Below, piece after piece: positions 17,000-26,006 of a DNA stretch of 64,000 nucleotides. The stretch's first letter is position 1. The number at the start of each line of letters is the position of its first letter. The notes under the pieces were generated by a model. The model did not search any database. It saw only the letters and a list, made by a program, of their open reading frames with translations, and was not told the origin of the DNA. The translations under genes were made by a program, and so were the position numbers. Source of the DNA: Parabacteroides sp. (GTDB lineage: Bacteria; Bacteroidota; Bacteroidia; Bacteroidales; Tannerellaceae); assembly GCA_017937385.1 (NCBI GenBank), contig JAGBDR010000003.1:1-64000 (forward strand), given 5' to 3'.

Positions 17000-19900
17000 A
17001 TGAAACGTATTAATCTGATTGTTTGTTTGCTTGCAACAGGAATAATGACCTCCTTTGCAGCTGTGCGGGGGCTGGATATGCGCCTGCAACATTATCAGCC
17101 TGAAAAGTTTCAGGCGACTGTCCGTTTTCTGCAAACTCAATATAAGGCCGACTTCCAACCGGGGACCGATTGGGAGAGCGCTTTGCGGGAACTTGAAGCC
17201 AATCGCTCCCGACTGATCGAAGGGGTCCGCAAGGGCGACAAGAAAGCGATCCGGCAGGCCGAACAGATCCTGCACGAACTGGATGCTACCTTGCTGGCCA
17301 ATCCGTTGATCCGGGGCAAGCAGTTGGTTGCCATCCGCCGTACATTGGGCGACAAGGCGCGGACGGCTATCAGAGGGGAACTGGGGATCGCACCGGATAA
17401 TTTCCATAATAATTTTGCCATTTCCAAACCGGCGGAAGGATGGACAAACGAATTTGTCTCCTTCCAGATTGTACCGGGGCATATCGAGCGGAAGACGATC
17501 TACAAGCCTCAGAAAGGCATGATCATAGCGGATCCGGAACCGCATTTCGACGGTGACTGCATGATGTACTCGTCGATAGGCACGAATAACCGTTGGCAAC
17601 TTTTCGAACTTGACTTGAAGAAAGGGACGACCCGTCAGTTGACGCCGGAAACGTATCGCGATTTCGATTCTTTTGAGGGTTGCTATGCGCCTGACGGCAG
17701 CTACATTTTCTGTTCGACCGGGACTTTCTTGGGCTTGCCTTGTACGGACGGGGGAAGCAATATGTGCGGGTTGTTCCGTTACGATCCCGTAACCGGTGAA
17801 ACCCGGCAGTTGACTTTCGACCAAGACAGTAACTGGGGACCGGTGGTGATGGAAAACGGTATGATCCTGTATCAGCGTTGGGAATATTCCGACCTGCCGC
17901 ATTCCAACGCACGTATCATGTTTACGATGAATCCGGATGGCACGAACCAACGGGCCTATTATGGATCCAACTCCTATTTTCCGACCGCTTATTTTGATGC
18001 ACGTCCTGTTCCGGGACGTCCTTCGGCCATGGTCGGGGTTGTGACCGGACATCATAGTACGCCTCGTAGTGGCCGGTTGATGATGATCGATGTGAACAAA
18101 GGGCGTCATGAAGCGGAAGGGGTCGTGGCGGAAATTCCTTATTCCGGACGCAAGGTGCTGCCGGAAGTACGGGATCGCTTGGCGGATGGTTGCTGGCCTC
18201 GTTTCTTGCAACCTTGGCCGTTGAACGATACTTATTTTATCGTGGCCATGAAAGCTTCACCGGAATCGCTATGGGGAATTTATCTGGTGGATACGTTCGA
18301 CAATATGACGTTGATCTGTGAAGAGGAGGGAATGGCCTATCTGGAACCGGTCTTGACGGAGAAGCGGGCTACGCCGCCTGTCATACCCAGCCAAGTGAAA
18401 CCGGGAGAGAAAGAGGGGACCGTCTTCTTGCAGGACATTTATACGGGTGAAGGTTTGAAAGGCATTCCGCGTGGCACGGTGAAGAAATTGCGTGTCGGCA
18501 CATACGATTTCAGTCCGTGGCGGCAAGGTGGCCTGTTGGGTACGATCGGGATGGACGGGCCGTGGGACGTCAAACGTATTATCGGAGAAGTGGATGTAGA
18601 GGAAGATGGCTCGGCTATTTTCCGGGTTCCCGCCAATACGCCTGTCTTTATCCAACCGCTGGATGCCGAAGGCAAGGCGTTGCAGATCATGCGTAGCTGG
18701 TTTACGGCTATGCCGGGCGAAGTCCTTTCTTGCATCGGTTGCCACGAAGAACGGAATACGGTTGTTATTCCCCGCAAAGTGAAGGCTTCCGGAAAAGAAC
18801 CGCAGAAGATACAGGAATGGTGGGGGAAGGAGCGTGGTTTCAGTTACCGCCATGAGGTGCAGCCGATATTGGATCGCTATTGTGTCGGTTGCCATAGCCG
18901 CGAAGACAATAGCCGGCCCTATTTGAAAGGGGATAAATGGATCAAGGATTGGTCTTCACAGATATCCGGCCGTGCTTGGGAGAACGGCGGTTACTTTACT
19001 CAATCCTATGCCGACCTGCACCGTTACGTGCGTCGGCCGGGTATCGAGAGTGATATGCACATGCTGACTCCGATGGACGTGCATGCCGACCAGACCGAGT
19101 TGATGCAACTACTTGCCAAGAGACATTACGGGGTCAAACTCGACTCGGTTTCCATCACTCGCTTGGCTTGCTGGATTGATTTTAACGCACCTTTCTATGG
19201 TCGTCGGAAAGATATTCCCACTTATGAAAAGACGGAACAAAGCCGCCAGCTCCGCGAGCTCTATTGTGAGATGTTCGGGGCGCCGAAGCACGATATGGAG
19301 TGGTTGCCTGAACTGCCGACCGGAATCGCTTACGAGAAGCCGGAACGTCCTGCGGTGAACGTTGGCGATACCGCTCTGCAAGGTTGGCCGCTTTATGATC
19401 CGCAGACAAAGCCTTATGAGGCTTGGAGCGGACCTCAAAATCGCCAGATCGCCTTGGGCAATTATCAGATGGAAATCGAAATTGCTGATGGCGTTTCGCT
19501 TCGGATGATCAAAGTGCCGGCCGGTAGCTTCATCATAGGAAGTACGCGCCAGCCGGACGAAATGCCGCAAACGGCAGTGACGATCGACAAACCGTTCTGG
19601 ATCGGGCAGTTTGAGATTACGAACCGGCAATTCCGTGCGTTCGATCCGAAGCACGACAGCCGCGACGAACATCGCCACGGTTATCAGTTCGGGCGGCGTG
19701 GTTATTCGCTGAACGATGACAACCAGCCGGCCGTGCGCCTCTCTTGGCAACAGGCGATGGATTTCTGCGATTGGCTTTCGAAGAAGACCGGGCTCCAGTT
19801 TACGCTTCCCGACGAGGCTCAGTGGGAGTGGGCTTGCCGTGCCGGTAGCAGCACGCCGTTCTGGTTCGGCGGACAGGATGCCGACTTTTCTCCATACGCC

Positions 19901-20320
19901 AATATGGGCGATATCAAACTGAAGGAATTTGCCGCTTGTACGGCCTATAAGTTCTATGAAAGTGTCCGGATCATCGAGAATCCCAACAAGTATGACGATT
20001 GGATTCCACGGGATACGACCTACAACGACGGCGGGTTTGTCTCCGAGCCGGTAGGACGTTACATCCGCAATCCTTGGGATTTGTTCGATATGCATGGAAA
20101 TGTCTGGGAATGGACTCGTTCGGCTTATAAGCCTTATCCTTACCGGGTTGATGACGGCCGGAATGATCCGGCTGAGGCGCCGGGCGTGAAGCGGGTAGTC
20201 CGTGGCGGTTCTTGGTATGACCGTCCTTTCCGCAACACCTCTTCTTACCGTCTGCCTTATCGGGATTATCAGAAGGTGTATAATGTCGGGTTCCGCGTTG
20301 TCATGATGGAAAAGGAATGA
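17000..20320 (+). CDS. Exported fusion: beta-propeller + HzsA-like region with two CxxCH haem motifs + SUMF1/FGE-like domain
   Basis: From the ATG at 17000 this is 1106 residues; a TTG at 16991 is possible but less likely. A signal peptide (1 to about 20) sends it across the inner membrane. Residues about 170-400 look like a TolB/PD40-type propeller (WQLFELDLKKGTTRQLT and GLFRYDPVTGETRQLT). About 400-640 resembles the hydrazine-synthase alpha middle domain and carries CIGCH at 578-582 and CVGCH at 628-632, both c-type haem motifs. Residues about 836-1106 form a SUMF1/FGE-like domain (KVPAGSFIIGS, HGNVWEWT, VRGGSWYDRPF, NVGFRVV). At the site where true formylglycine-generating enzymes have two cysteines, this protein has none. 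The substrate is unknown. The next gene overlaps by 4 bp. Confidence 0.85.
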   Translation: MKRINLIVCLLATGIMTSFAAVRGLDMRLQHYQPEKFQATVRFLQTQYKADFQPGTDWESALRELEANRSRLIEGVRKGDKKAIRQAEQILHELDATLLANPLIRGKQLVAIRRTLGDKARTAIRGELGIAPDNFHNNFAISKPAEGWTNEFVSFQIVPGHIERKTIYKPQKGMIIADPEPHFDGDCMMYSSIGTNNRWQLFELDLKKGTTRQLTPETYRDFDSFEGCYAPDGSYIFCSTGTFLGLPCTDGGSNMCGLFRYDPVTGETRQLTFDQDSNWGPVVMENGMILYQRWEYSDLPHSNARIMFTMNPDGTNQRAYYGSNSYFPTAYFDARPVPGRPSAMVGVVTGHHSTPRSGRLMMIDVNKGRHEAEGVVAEIPYSGRKVLPEVRDRLADGCWPRFLQPWPLNDTYFIVAMKASPESLWGIYLVDTFDNMTLICEEEGMAYLEPVLTEKRATPPVIPSQVKPGEKEGTVFLQDIYTGEGLKGIPRGTVKKLRVGTYDFSPWRQGGLLGTIGMDGPWDVKRIIGEVDVEEDGSAIFRVPANTPVFIQPLDAEGKALQIMRSWFTAMPGEVLSCIGCHEERNTVVIPRKVKASGKEPQKIQEWWGKERGFSYRHEVQPILDRYCVGCHSREDNSRPYLKGDKWIKDWSSQISGRAWENGGYFTQSYADLHRYVRRPGIESDMHMLTPMDVHADQTELMQLLAKRHYGVKLDSVSITRLACWIDFNAPFYGRRKDIPTYEKTEQSRQLRELYCEMFGAPKHDMEWLPELPTGIAYEKPERPAVNVGDTALQGWPLYDPQTKPYEAWSGPQNRQIALGNYQMEIEIADGVSLRMIKVPAGSFIIGSTRQPDEMPQTAVTIDKPFWIGQFEITNRQFRAFDPKHDSRDEHRHGYQFGRRGYSLNDDNQPAVRLSWQQAMDFCDWLSKKTGLQFTLPDEAQWEWACRAGSSTPFWFGGQDADFSPYANMGDIKLKEFAACTAYKFYESVRIIENPNKYDDWIPRDTTYNDGGFVSEPVGRYIRNPWDLFDMHGNVWEWTRSAYKPYPYRVDDGRNDPAEAPGVKRVVRGGSWYDRPFRNTSSYRLPYRDYQKVYNVGFRVVMMEKE

Positions 20321-21252
20321 ATATGAAGTTTTTTTCTGATCATAAATTGTTATTGCTCTTCCTCTCCTGCCTGGTTGTCTGTTCTGTACGGGCAGGAGAA
20401 CCGGAAGACGCTCCTTTCTCTTTCCGCAAGAAGTATAAAGGCGAAAAGTTTCTGGTTGCCGGTTGTGGCTGGGACAAAGTGGCGGTGATAGACAAGCGGA
20501 CTTGCCGTTTTGAATGGGTGCACACGATAGGTAAAGGGGAAGATTGCAATGATGTAGAGCTGACGCGGGAACGGAATGTCCTGTATGCCTATACTGCTGG
20601 CGCACGGCTTGTCACACCTGGGCAACAGGTCGTCTGGGATTATAAGGTGGGCCGGAACGAAGAACTTTTTACGGCGACGCAGTTGCCGGGCGGTGGGTAT
20701 TTGCTTGCTGTCTGCGGACATCCGGCGCGGATTGTCGAGTTGGACAAGAACGGGTATCCCGTCAAGGAAATTCGTTTTGAAACAGGGATTGATGCGGTCC
20801 ATAATCAGTTCCGGCAGATTGAGAAAACGAAACGGAATACGTATTTGATCCCTCTTTTCGGTTCCGGTGAACTGATTGAAATGGATGTTCTGGGTCAGAT
20901 CCTGAACCGGGTGAAGGTCGGCGGTACACCTTTTTCCGTCAAACAGTTGAAGAAAGGCAAGCGTTTGCTCGTCGGATGCGGGGATGGGCATCGTTGGGTG
21001 GAAATCGATGCGGCTACTTGGAAGATCGAACGCTCGGTTGCGTCGGACGACCTGGATGGATTGTCGCTTCTTTTTGTAGCCGAGTTGTCCCGTTATCCTG
21101 ACGAGACGACGTTGCTTTGCAATTGGAACGGGCATAGTCGGGATAAATCCCAGCCGAAACTAGTGGAAACAGACCGTATGAACCGGATTGTCTGGCAGCT
21201 TGACGACAAAGGTTTGATTTCTAATATTTCTGCAGTCTGGCGTTTCCCTTGA
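20317..21252 (+). CDS. Exported beta-propeller protein
   Basis: 311 residues with an N-terminal signal peptide (about 1-26, ending VRA|GEPE). The rest is repeated strands typical of a PQQ/NHL-like propeller: WDKVAVIDKRTCRFEWVHT, then GGYLLAVCGHPARIVELDKNG, then LLVGCGDGHRWVEIDAATW. The recurring aspartate-containing turns suggest six or so blades. The ATG overlaps the stop of the upstream fusion gene (ATGA), so the two are translationally coupled and probably act together in the periplasm or on the surface. I do not know the ligand. Confidence 0.8.
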   Translation: MNMKFFSDHKLLLLFLSCLVVCSVRAGEPEDAPFSFRKKYKGEKFLVAGCGWDKVAVIDKRTCRFEWVHTIGKGEDCNDVELTRERNVLYAYTAGARLVTPGQQVVWDYKVGRNEELFTATQLPGGGYLLAVCGHPARIVELDKNGYPVKEIRFETGIDAVHNQFRQIEKTKRNTYLIPLFGSGELIEMDVLGQILNRVKVGGTPFSVKQLKKGKRLLVGCGDGHRWVEIDAATWKIERSVASDDLDGLSLLFVAELSRYPDETTLLCNWNGHSRDKSQPKLVETDRMNRIVWQLDDKGLISNISAVWRFP

Positions 21253-21279
21253 TTCTTTCGGAACTTTCGAGTAATTTTG
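21249..21279 (+). promoter_or_regulatory. Promoter of the NlpC/P60 lipoprotein gene
   Basis: TTG (21249-21251), 20-bp spacer, TAATTTTG (21272-21279). The -33 box overlaps the stop codon of the upstream propeller gene, so this gene has independent transcription. Confidence 0.65.
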
Positions 21280-21295
21280 TGTTTTTACAAACATC

Positions 21296-21838
21296 ATGAC
21301 TCGTAGGAATTTTATCATATTTCATATCGGAATGTTGCTGTTTGCCTGGGCGTTTACGTCGTGTGGAAGCAAAAAGCAACGTGTCACTTTGCCGGCCGGT
21401 TTCAAGGGACCGAAAGAACTATCCCGTCTTTATGGGGTCCGTCTGACTCCGAACGACAATATCTTTCTGTACAATGAAGGGGCCAAATGGCTGGGCGTTC
21501 CTCACCGGTTAGGCGGGCTGACCAAGAAAGGTGTGGATTGTTCCGGTTTTGTGACGGTTATGTTCCGGGAGGTCTATGGCAAACAGCTGGCCCGTTCGTC
21601 GGCCGATATGTTGAAACACAATTGCAAGAAAGTCAGCCGTGCCAATCTGAAAGAAGGCGACCTGGTGTTTTTCCGGACGGGCAAGGGAAAGAAGCATGTG
21701 CCCAATCATGTCGGAATTTATCTGAAAAACGGAAAGTTCATCCATACCAGTACCTCAAGCGGCGTGATCGTCAGCAGTCTGAGCGAACCTTATTATGTCC
21801 GGACGTGGGTTGCCGGGGGACGGGTGAAAGATTTATGA
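21296..21838 (+). CDS. NlpC/P60 family cysteine peptidase, lipoprotein
   Basis: 180 residues. The lipobox ends FTSC at Cys23, so the protein is lipid-anchored. The NlpC/P60 domain has catalytic Cys82 in KKGVDCSGFVTVM, the DLVFFRTG segment near 122-129, and a histidine in NHVGIYLKNGKFIH. These enzymes cleave the D-Glu/diaminopimelate bond of peptidoglycan stem peptides, in this case as a small cell-wall hydrolase. The 3' end reads directly into family B repeat DNA. Confidence 0.92.
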   Translation: MTRRNFIIFHIGMLLFAWAFTSCGSKKQRVTLPAGFKGPKELSRLYGVRLTPNDNIFLYNEGAKWLGVPHRLGGLTKKGVDCSGFVTVMFREVYGKQLARSSADMLKHNCKKVSRANLKEGDLVFFRTGKGKKHVPNHVGIYLKNGKFIHTSTSSGVIVSSLSEPYYVRTWVAGGRVKDL

Positions 21839-21888
21839 TTTATAATTTATGCATCGATGATAAATCATAAATCATAAATCATAAATCT
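21830..21888. repeat. Intergenic repeat family B, copy 1 (ATAAATC units)
   Basis: ATTTATGATTTAT on the left and four tandem ATAAATC units on the right form an imperfect inverted repeat that begins inside the last codons of the NlpC/P60 gene and ends just before the serS -7 element. Copies recur near 42.77 and 46.4 kb. Confidence 0.8.
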
Positions 21889-21892
21889 TGCT

Positions 21893-21900
21893 TATCTTTG
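21893..21900 (+). promoter_or_regulatory. Promoter -7 element for serS
   Basis: TATCTTTG, 27 nt before the ATG. Its -33 position falls inside repeat family B DNA. Confidence 0.5.
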
Positions 21901-21927
21901 CAACTCAATTAAAAACATCATTAAAGT

Positions 21928-23202
21928 ATGTTGACGCTTAAGGTAATTACGGAAGAAACAGATCGGGTGATCCGTGGTCTGGAAAAGAAACACTTTAAAG
22001 GTGCACAGGAATGCATCGCGAAAGTGATCGAATTGAACAATAGAAGACGTAGTGCGCAAAATCAATTAGATAAAAACTTGGCGGAGGTGAATGCTACTTC
22101 GAAAGCCATCGGTATGCTGATGAAAGAGGGCAAAAAGGAGGAAGCCGAAACAGCCAAGCAACGTGTTGCCGAGATCAAGGAGGCCAACAAGTCGATCCAG
22201 GCTGAAATGGACCAGGCTGCCGAAGAGATGCAGAGTTTGCTCTATACAATCCCCAACATCCCTTATGACGAGGTGCCGGAAGGTGTCGGTGCTGACGATA
22301 ACCTGGTGGAAAAGATGGGCGGTATGGAGACGGAACTGCCGAAAGACGCACTTCCTCATTGGGAGTTGGCAAAGAAATATGATCTGATTGATTTCGACTT
22401 GGGCGTGAAGATCACGGGTGCCGGTTTCCCGGTTTACAAAGGACAGGGCGCGCAGTTGCAGCGTGCGCTGATCAACTTCTTCTTGGATGAAGCCCGCAAA
22501 TCCGGTTATACGGAAATCATGCCGCCGACGGTTGTGAATGCTGCTTCCGGTTATGGCACAGGCCAGTTGCCCGACAAAGAAGGGCAGATGTATCATTGCG
22601 AAGTGGACGACCTGTATCTGATCCCGACAGCCGAAGTGCCGGTTACTAATATCTATCGGGATGTGATCCTCGACGAAAAACAGTTGCCGATCAAGAACTG
22701 TGCCTATACGCAATGCTTCCGTCGCGAAGCCGGTTCATACGGCAAGGACGTGCGTGGGTTGAACCGCCTGCATGAGTTCTCCAAAGTGGAGTTGGTTCGT
22801 ATCGACAAACCGGAACATTCCAAACAGTCTCATCAGGAAATGCTGGACCATGTGGAAGGATTGCTGCAGAAATTGGAACTTCCGTATCGCATCTTGCGCC
22901 TTTGCGGGGGCGACATGAGTTTCACGGCTGCTCTATGTTTCGACTTTGAGGTCTATTCGGAAGCCCAGAAACGTTGGTTGGAAGTCAGCTCGGTTTCCAA
23001 TTTCGACACTTACCAGGCCAATCGTCTGAAATGCCGTTATCGTGACGAAAACAAGAAGACCCAGCTTTGCCACACGCTGAATGGAAGCGCATTGGCTTTG
23101 CCGCGTATCGTTGCTGCCTTGCTTGAAAACAACCAGACTCCTGAAGGAATCCGTATTCCGAAGGTGTTGGTTCCGTATACGGGGTTTGATATGATTAAGT
23201 GA
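21928..23202 (+). CDS. serS: Seryl-tRNA synthetase
   Basis: Charges tRNA-Ser (and tRNA-Sec) with serine. 424 residues, standard bacterial length. The N-terminal coiled-coil arm covers about 1-110, and the class II catalytic core follows with motif 2 CFRREAGSYGKDVRGL and motif 3 NGSALALPRIVAALLE. Single-gene unit, convergent with the CoA-disulfide reductase gene, with a 29-bp inverted repeat between them. Confidence 0.98.
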   Translation: MLTLKVITEETDRVIRGLEKKHFKGAQECIAKVIELNNRRRSAQNQLDKNLAEVNATSKAIGMLMKEGKKEEAETAKQRVAEIKEANKSIQAEMDQAAEEMQSLLYTIPNIPYDEVPEGVGADDNLVEKMGGMETELPKDALPHWELAKKYDLIDFDLGVKITGAGFPVYKGQGAQLQRALINFFLDEARKSGYTEIMPPTVVNAASGYGTGQLPDKEGQMYHCEVDDLYLIPTAEVPVTNIYRDVILDEKQLPIKNCAYTQCFRREAGSYGKDVRGLNRLHEFSKVELVRIDKPEHSKQSHQEMLDHVEGLLQKLELPYRILRLCGGDMSFTAALCFDFEVYSEAQKRWLEVSSVSNFDTYQANRLKCRYRDENKKTQLCHTLNGSALALPRIVAALLENNQTPEGIRIPKVLVPYTGFDMIK

Positions 23203-23212
23203 AAATAGGGGG

Positions 23213-23284
23213 AAACACGAATTACACGGATTACACGAATTAAATTTGAGTCTAAAATTCGTGTAATCCGTGTAATTCGTGTTT
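23213..23284. terminator. 29-bp perfect inverted repeat between convergent genes (repeat family C)
   Basis: Positions 23213-23241 are the exact reverse complement of 23256-23284, with a 14-nt loop. Each arm contains tandem ATTACACG units. It sits 11 bp after the serS stop and almost touches the stop of the convergent gene, so it can fold in both transcripts and probably works as a bidirectional terminator or 3' stabiliser. It ends in a short T run on the plus strand. Confidence 0.8.
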
Positions 23285-23286
23285 TC

Positions 23287-24981
23287 TTATACACATGAGA
23301 AGCCTGTGCCTTTCGTGTCTCCCGGTGTGCAGGAACCTGCGGTCGCTACGCTCCAGGTCTTATACCCGCCGGAGAGGTTGCGGACGTTTGTGAAACCGTT
23401 CTGTACCAGGATGCGATAAGCCAGATATCCGCGTAAGCCGACTGCGCAGGTCACGATGACCGGTTTGTCTTTCGGCAATTTATCAAGGTGTTCGCGCAGT
23501 TCGTCTACCGGAATATTGATGAAGTTAGGGATGGAGCCTAATCTATATTCGTCACGTGTGCGGACATCTATCCGTATTGTATCGGCTGGAAGTTGGTCGA
23601 TTTCACGCCAGTGAACGATTCGGGATTTTCCTGTCAATATGTTTTCCGCCACAAACCCTGCCATATTTACCGGATCTTTAGCCGCCGAGTAGGGAGGCGC
23701 GTATGCGTGTTCCAGTTCCGTCAGGTCGTAGATGGTTCCGTTCCGCAGGATAACCTGTTCCAACATTTCAATCCGTTTATCCACTCCATCGAATCCGACG
23801 ATCTGCGCTCCCAACAACTTGCCGTTTTCAGGTGCGAACAAAATCTTGATGGACAAAGGCGCTGCTCCCGGATAATATCCGGCGTGCGCTGTTCCGTGCG
23901 TGTAGGAAGAAATGTAATCGATATGATTCAATTTCAGTAACTTCGCATTTGCACCGGTGGCAGCGACTGTCAGATCGAACACTTTGGCTATGGAGGTCCC
24001 GATCGAACCCCGATAGGTCTTTCGGTTGCCGAACACGATGTTGTCCGCCACGATACGTCCCTGTTTGTTGGCAGGGCCAGCCAGAGGAATCAGTGCCGGT
24101 TTGCCGGTTACGAGATGCTTTACTTCGATTGCATCGCCTAAAGCATAAATGTCCGGATCAGACGTTTGCAGATAGTCGTTTACGGCAATACCGCCCCGTT
24201 CTCCGAGCGCAAGTCCGGCTTCTTTGGCCAGCTGGGTTTCCGGGCGTACTCCGATGCTCAGCAACACCATGTCGGTTGCGATTTGTTTGCCGCTGCGCAA
24301 GTGTACCGTCACACCTCCGTCTTTCTCTTCGAAACGGCTGACGCCATCTTCCAAGTACAGCCCGACTCCTTGGCTGGTCAGCTGTTGATGTACGATTGCC
24401 GCCATTGAGAAGTCCAAAGGTGCCATCACCTGGTTGGCCATTTCCACCACATCGACCTGGATGCCCAAGTCATGCAGGTTTTCCGCCATTTCCAATCCGA
24501 TAAAGCCACCTCCCACGACGATCGCCCGTTTCGGTTTCTCCGTGTTGATATAATGCTTGATCGCATCCGTGTCTGGCACGTTGCGGAGCGTGAATATCTT
24601 TTTGCTTCCGATTCCTTCGATACCCGGACGGAGCGGTTCGGCTCCCGGCGAAAGGACCAGCTTGTCGTATGCCTCGGTGTATGTCTCGCCCGTGGAGAGG
24701 AGATGGACTTCCACCTCCTTTTTATCCGGCCGGATAGCAGTCACCTCCTGCCGGGTACGGATGTCAATCTGGAAACGGTCGGTAAAACCTTTTACGGTCT
24801 GTACGAACAGTTTATCCCGGTTGTTGATCGTGTCACCGATATAATAAGGCAGGCCACAGTTGGCATACGATACATATTCTCCCCGTTCAAATAAGATGAT
24901 ATGGGCTTTCTCGTCCATTCTGCGCAGACGTGCTGCGACGGTAGCTCCTCCGGCTACTCCTCCTATAATCAGGTATTTCAT
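23287..24981 (-). CDS. CoA-disulfide reductase with C-terminal rhodanese domain
   Basis: 564 residues from the ATG at 24981 (MKYLIIGG); the 8-residue longer frame is not supported. FAD-binding LIIGGVAGGATVAARLRR is at residues 4-21 and the redox Cys42 lies in SYANCGLPYYIG, the single-cysteine arrangement of CoA-disulfide/persulfide reductases. NAD(P)H-binding VVGGGFIGLEMAE follows. The C-terminal rhodanese domain (about 460-550) has active-site Cys in VTCAVGLRG. Such fusions handle CoA persulfide or polysulfide in sulfur and redox metabolism. It lies 20 bp after the DHOD-like gene. Confidence 0.9.
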   Translation of the reverse strand: MKYLIIGGVAGGATVAARLRRMDEKAHIILFERGEYVSYANCGLPYYIGDTINNRDKLFVQTVKGFTDRFQIDIRTRQEVTAIRPDKKEVEVHLLSTGETYTEAYDKLVLSPGAEPLRPGIEGIGSKKIFTLRNVPDTDAIKHYINTEKPKRAIVVGGGFIGLEMAENLHDLGIQVDVVEMANQVMAPLDFSMAAIVHQQLTSQGVGLYLEDGVSRFEEKDGGVTVHLRSGKQIATDMVLLSIGVRPETQLAKEAGLALGERGGIAVNDYLQTSDPDIYALGDAIEVKHLVTGKPALIPLAGPANKQGRIVADNIVFGNRKTYRGSIGTSIAKVFDLTVAATGANAKLLKLNHIDYISSYTHGTAHAGYYPGAAPLSIKILFAPENGKLLGAQIVGFDGVDKRIEMLEQVILRNGTIYDLTELEHAYAPPYSAAKDPVNMAGFVAENILTGKSRIVHWREIDQLPADTIRIDVRTRDEYRLGSIPNFINIPVDELREHLDKLPKDKPVIVTCAVGLRGYLAYRILVQNGFTNVRNLSGGYKTWSVATAGSCTPGDTKGTGFSCV

Positions 24982-25001
24982 ATTGACAAAATATAGCCGG
25001 T

Positions 25002-25979
25002 TCAATCCCTGCTGGAGAAATACTTCATGAACTGCGAACGTTCATACAGCGCCGGATTGGGGATGTTGGCGTAGTTCAGCTTGCCTTTGAACTGATCAAG
25101 CGACTCGTAATGCGCCTGGTGCATCCATTCTTCGATACAAGTAAGTACTTGGCTGATGATTTCTGCCCCATGTGTATAAAGGGCGCTGCACATCTGTACG
25201 GCGTCGGCTCCGGCGAGCAGGCATTTGATGACATCTTCCCAATCGTGCACACCGTTGGAGGAAGCGATGCTGACACCGGGGATCTTGCCCGAAACGATAG
25301 CCGTCCAGCGAAGCGTGTCGCTCAAGTCGGCATGGTTGCTGAAGACGTTGCCCGAAACGATTTGCATATTGTTGATGTCGATGTCCGGCTGGTAGAAACG
25401 ATTGAAGAGGACGATTCCGTCTGCCCCGTTTACCGTCAGCGTATGAGCGACAGCCGGGATATTGCCGACCATTTTGCTCATCTTGATCGTGACCGGGATC
25501 GAAACTGTTTCTTTCACTTTGCGAATAATGTTGACATACAAGTCGCGCGTATGGTCGCTGTTGTATGTGAGGTCTGTTTCCAGGAAGAACACGTTCAGTT
25601 CCAAAGCGTCGGCTCCTGCCAGTTCGATCTGGCGGGCAAATTCGACCCAGGCATCCGATTTGTAGCAATTGATACTGGCGATCACCGGGATGGTGCAGAG
25701 TTCTTTCGTCTTCTGGATCAGTCCCAGATAGTCGTTTATCTGATTGGACCTTACATATCCGCGTATGTAATCGGCCGCTTCGGGATAGTCCGAATCCTGC
25801 ATCAGAACGTTACTTTGCATTTCAATCTGCTCTTCGAAGAGCGATTTCAGCACGATAGCGCCGGCACCGGCCTTTTCAAATTCTTTGTTCCGTTCCGCGT
25901 TGTTTGTCAAACCGGAACTTCCGACGATAAGCGGGTTGCGAAGTGTCAGGCCCGCATATTTTGTTTTAATGTCAATCAT
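25002..25979 (-). CDS. Dihydroorotate dehydrogenase-like flavoprotein
   Basis: 325 residues from the ATG at 25979 (MIDIKTKYAGLTLRNP). It has an FMN-binding TIM-barrel with NPLIVGSSGLTNN, VIASINCYKSDAW, VTIKMSKMVGN and GADGIVLFNRF. It belongs to the DHOD-like group common in Bacteroidetes and is separate from the pyrimidine enzyme PyrD, so its substrate is uncertain. I do not see a standard DHOD 1B partner gene (pyrK) here. Its neighbour is the CoA-disulfide reductase, so a shared redox role is possible. Confidence 0.82.
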   Translation of the reverse strand: MIDIKTKYAGLTLRNPLIVGSSGLTNNAERNKEFEKAGAGAIVLKSLFEEQIEMQSNVLMQDSDYPEAADYIRGYVRSNQINDYLGLIQKTKELCTIPVIASINCYKSDAWVEFARQIELAGADALELNVFFLETDLTYNSDHTRDLYVNIIRKVKETVSIPVTIKMSKMVGNIPAVAHTLTVNGADGIVLFNRFYQPDIDINNMQIVSGNVFSNHADLSDTLRWTAIVSGKIPGVSIASSNGVHDWEDVIKCLLAGADAVQMCSALYTHGAEIISQVLTCIEEWMHQAHYESLDQFKGKLNYANIPNPALYERSQFMKYFSSRD

Positions 25980-26006
25980 GTCAGATTCAATTATATTCAA
26001 CAATTA

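Noticed and set aside
16937-18211. 424-codon minus-strand frame over the fusion gene start
   Set aside because: It runs opposite the coding strand and through the promoter region; composition is unlike a real protein.
19109-20605. 498-codon minus-strand frame opposite the fusion gene and next gene
   Set aside because: It crosses two well-supported plus-strand genes and has arginine-rich, non-natural composition.
23213-23284. CRISPR-like array suggested by repeated ATTACACG units
   Set aside because: Units are too short, without spacers, and arranged as an inverted repeat.
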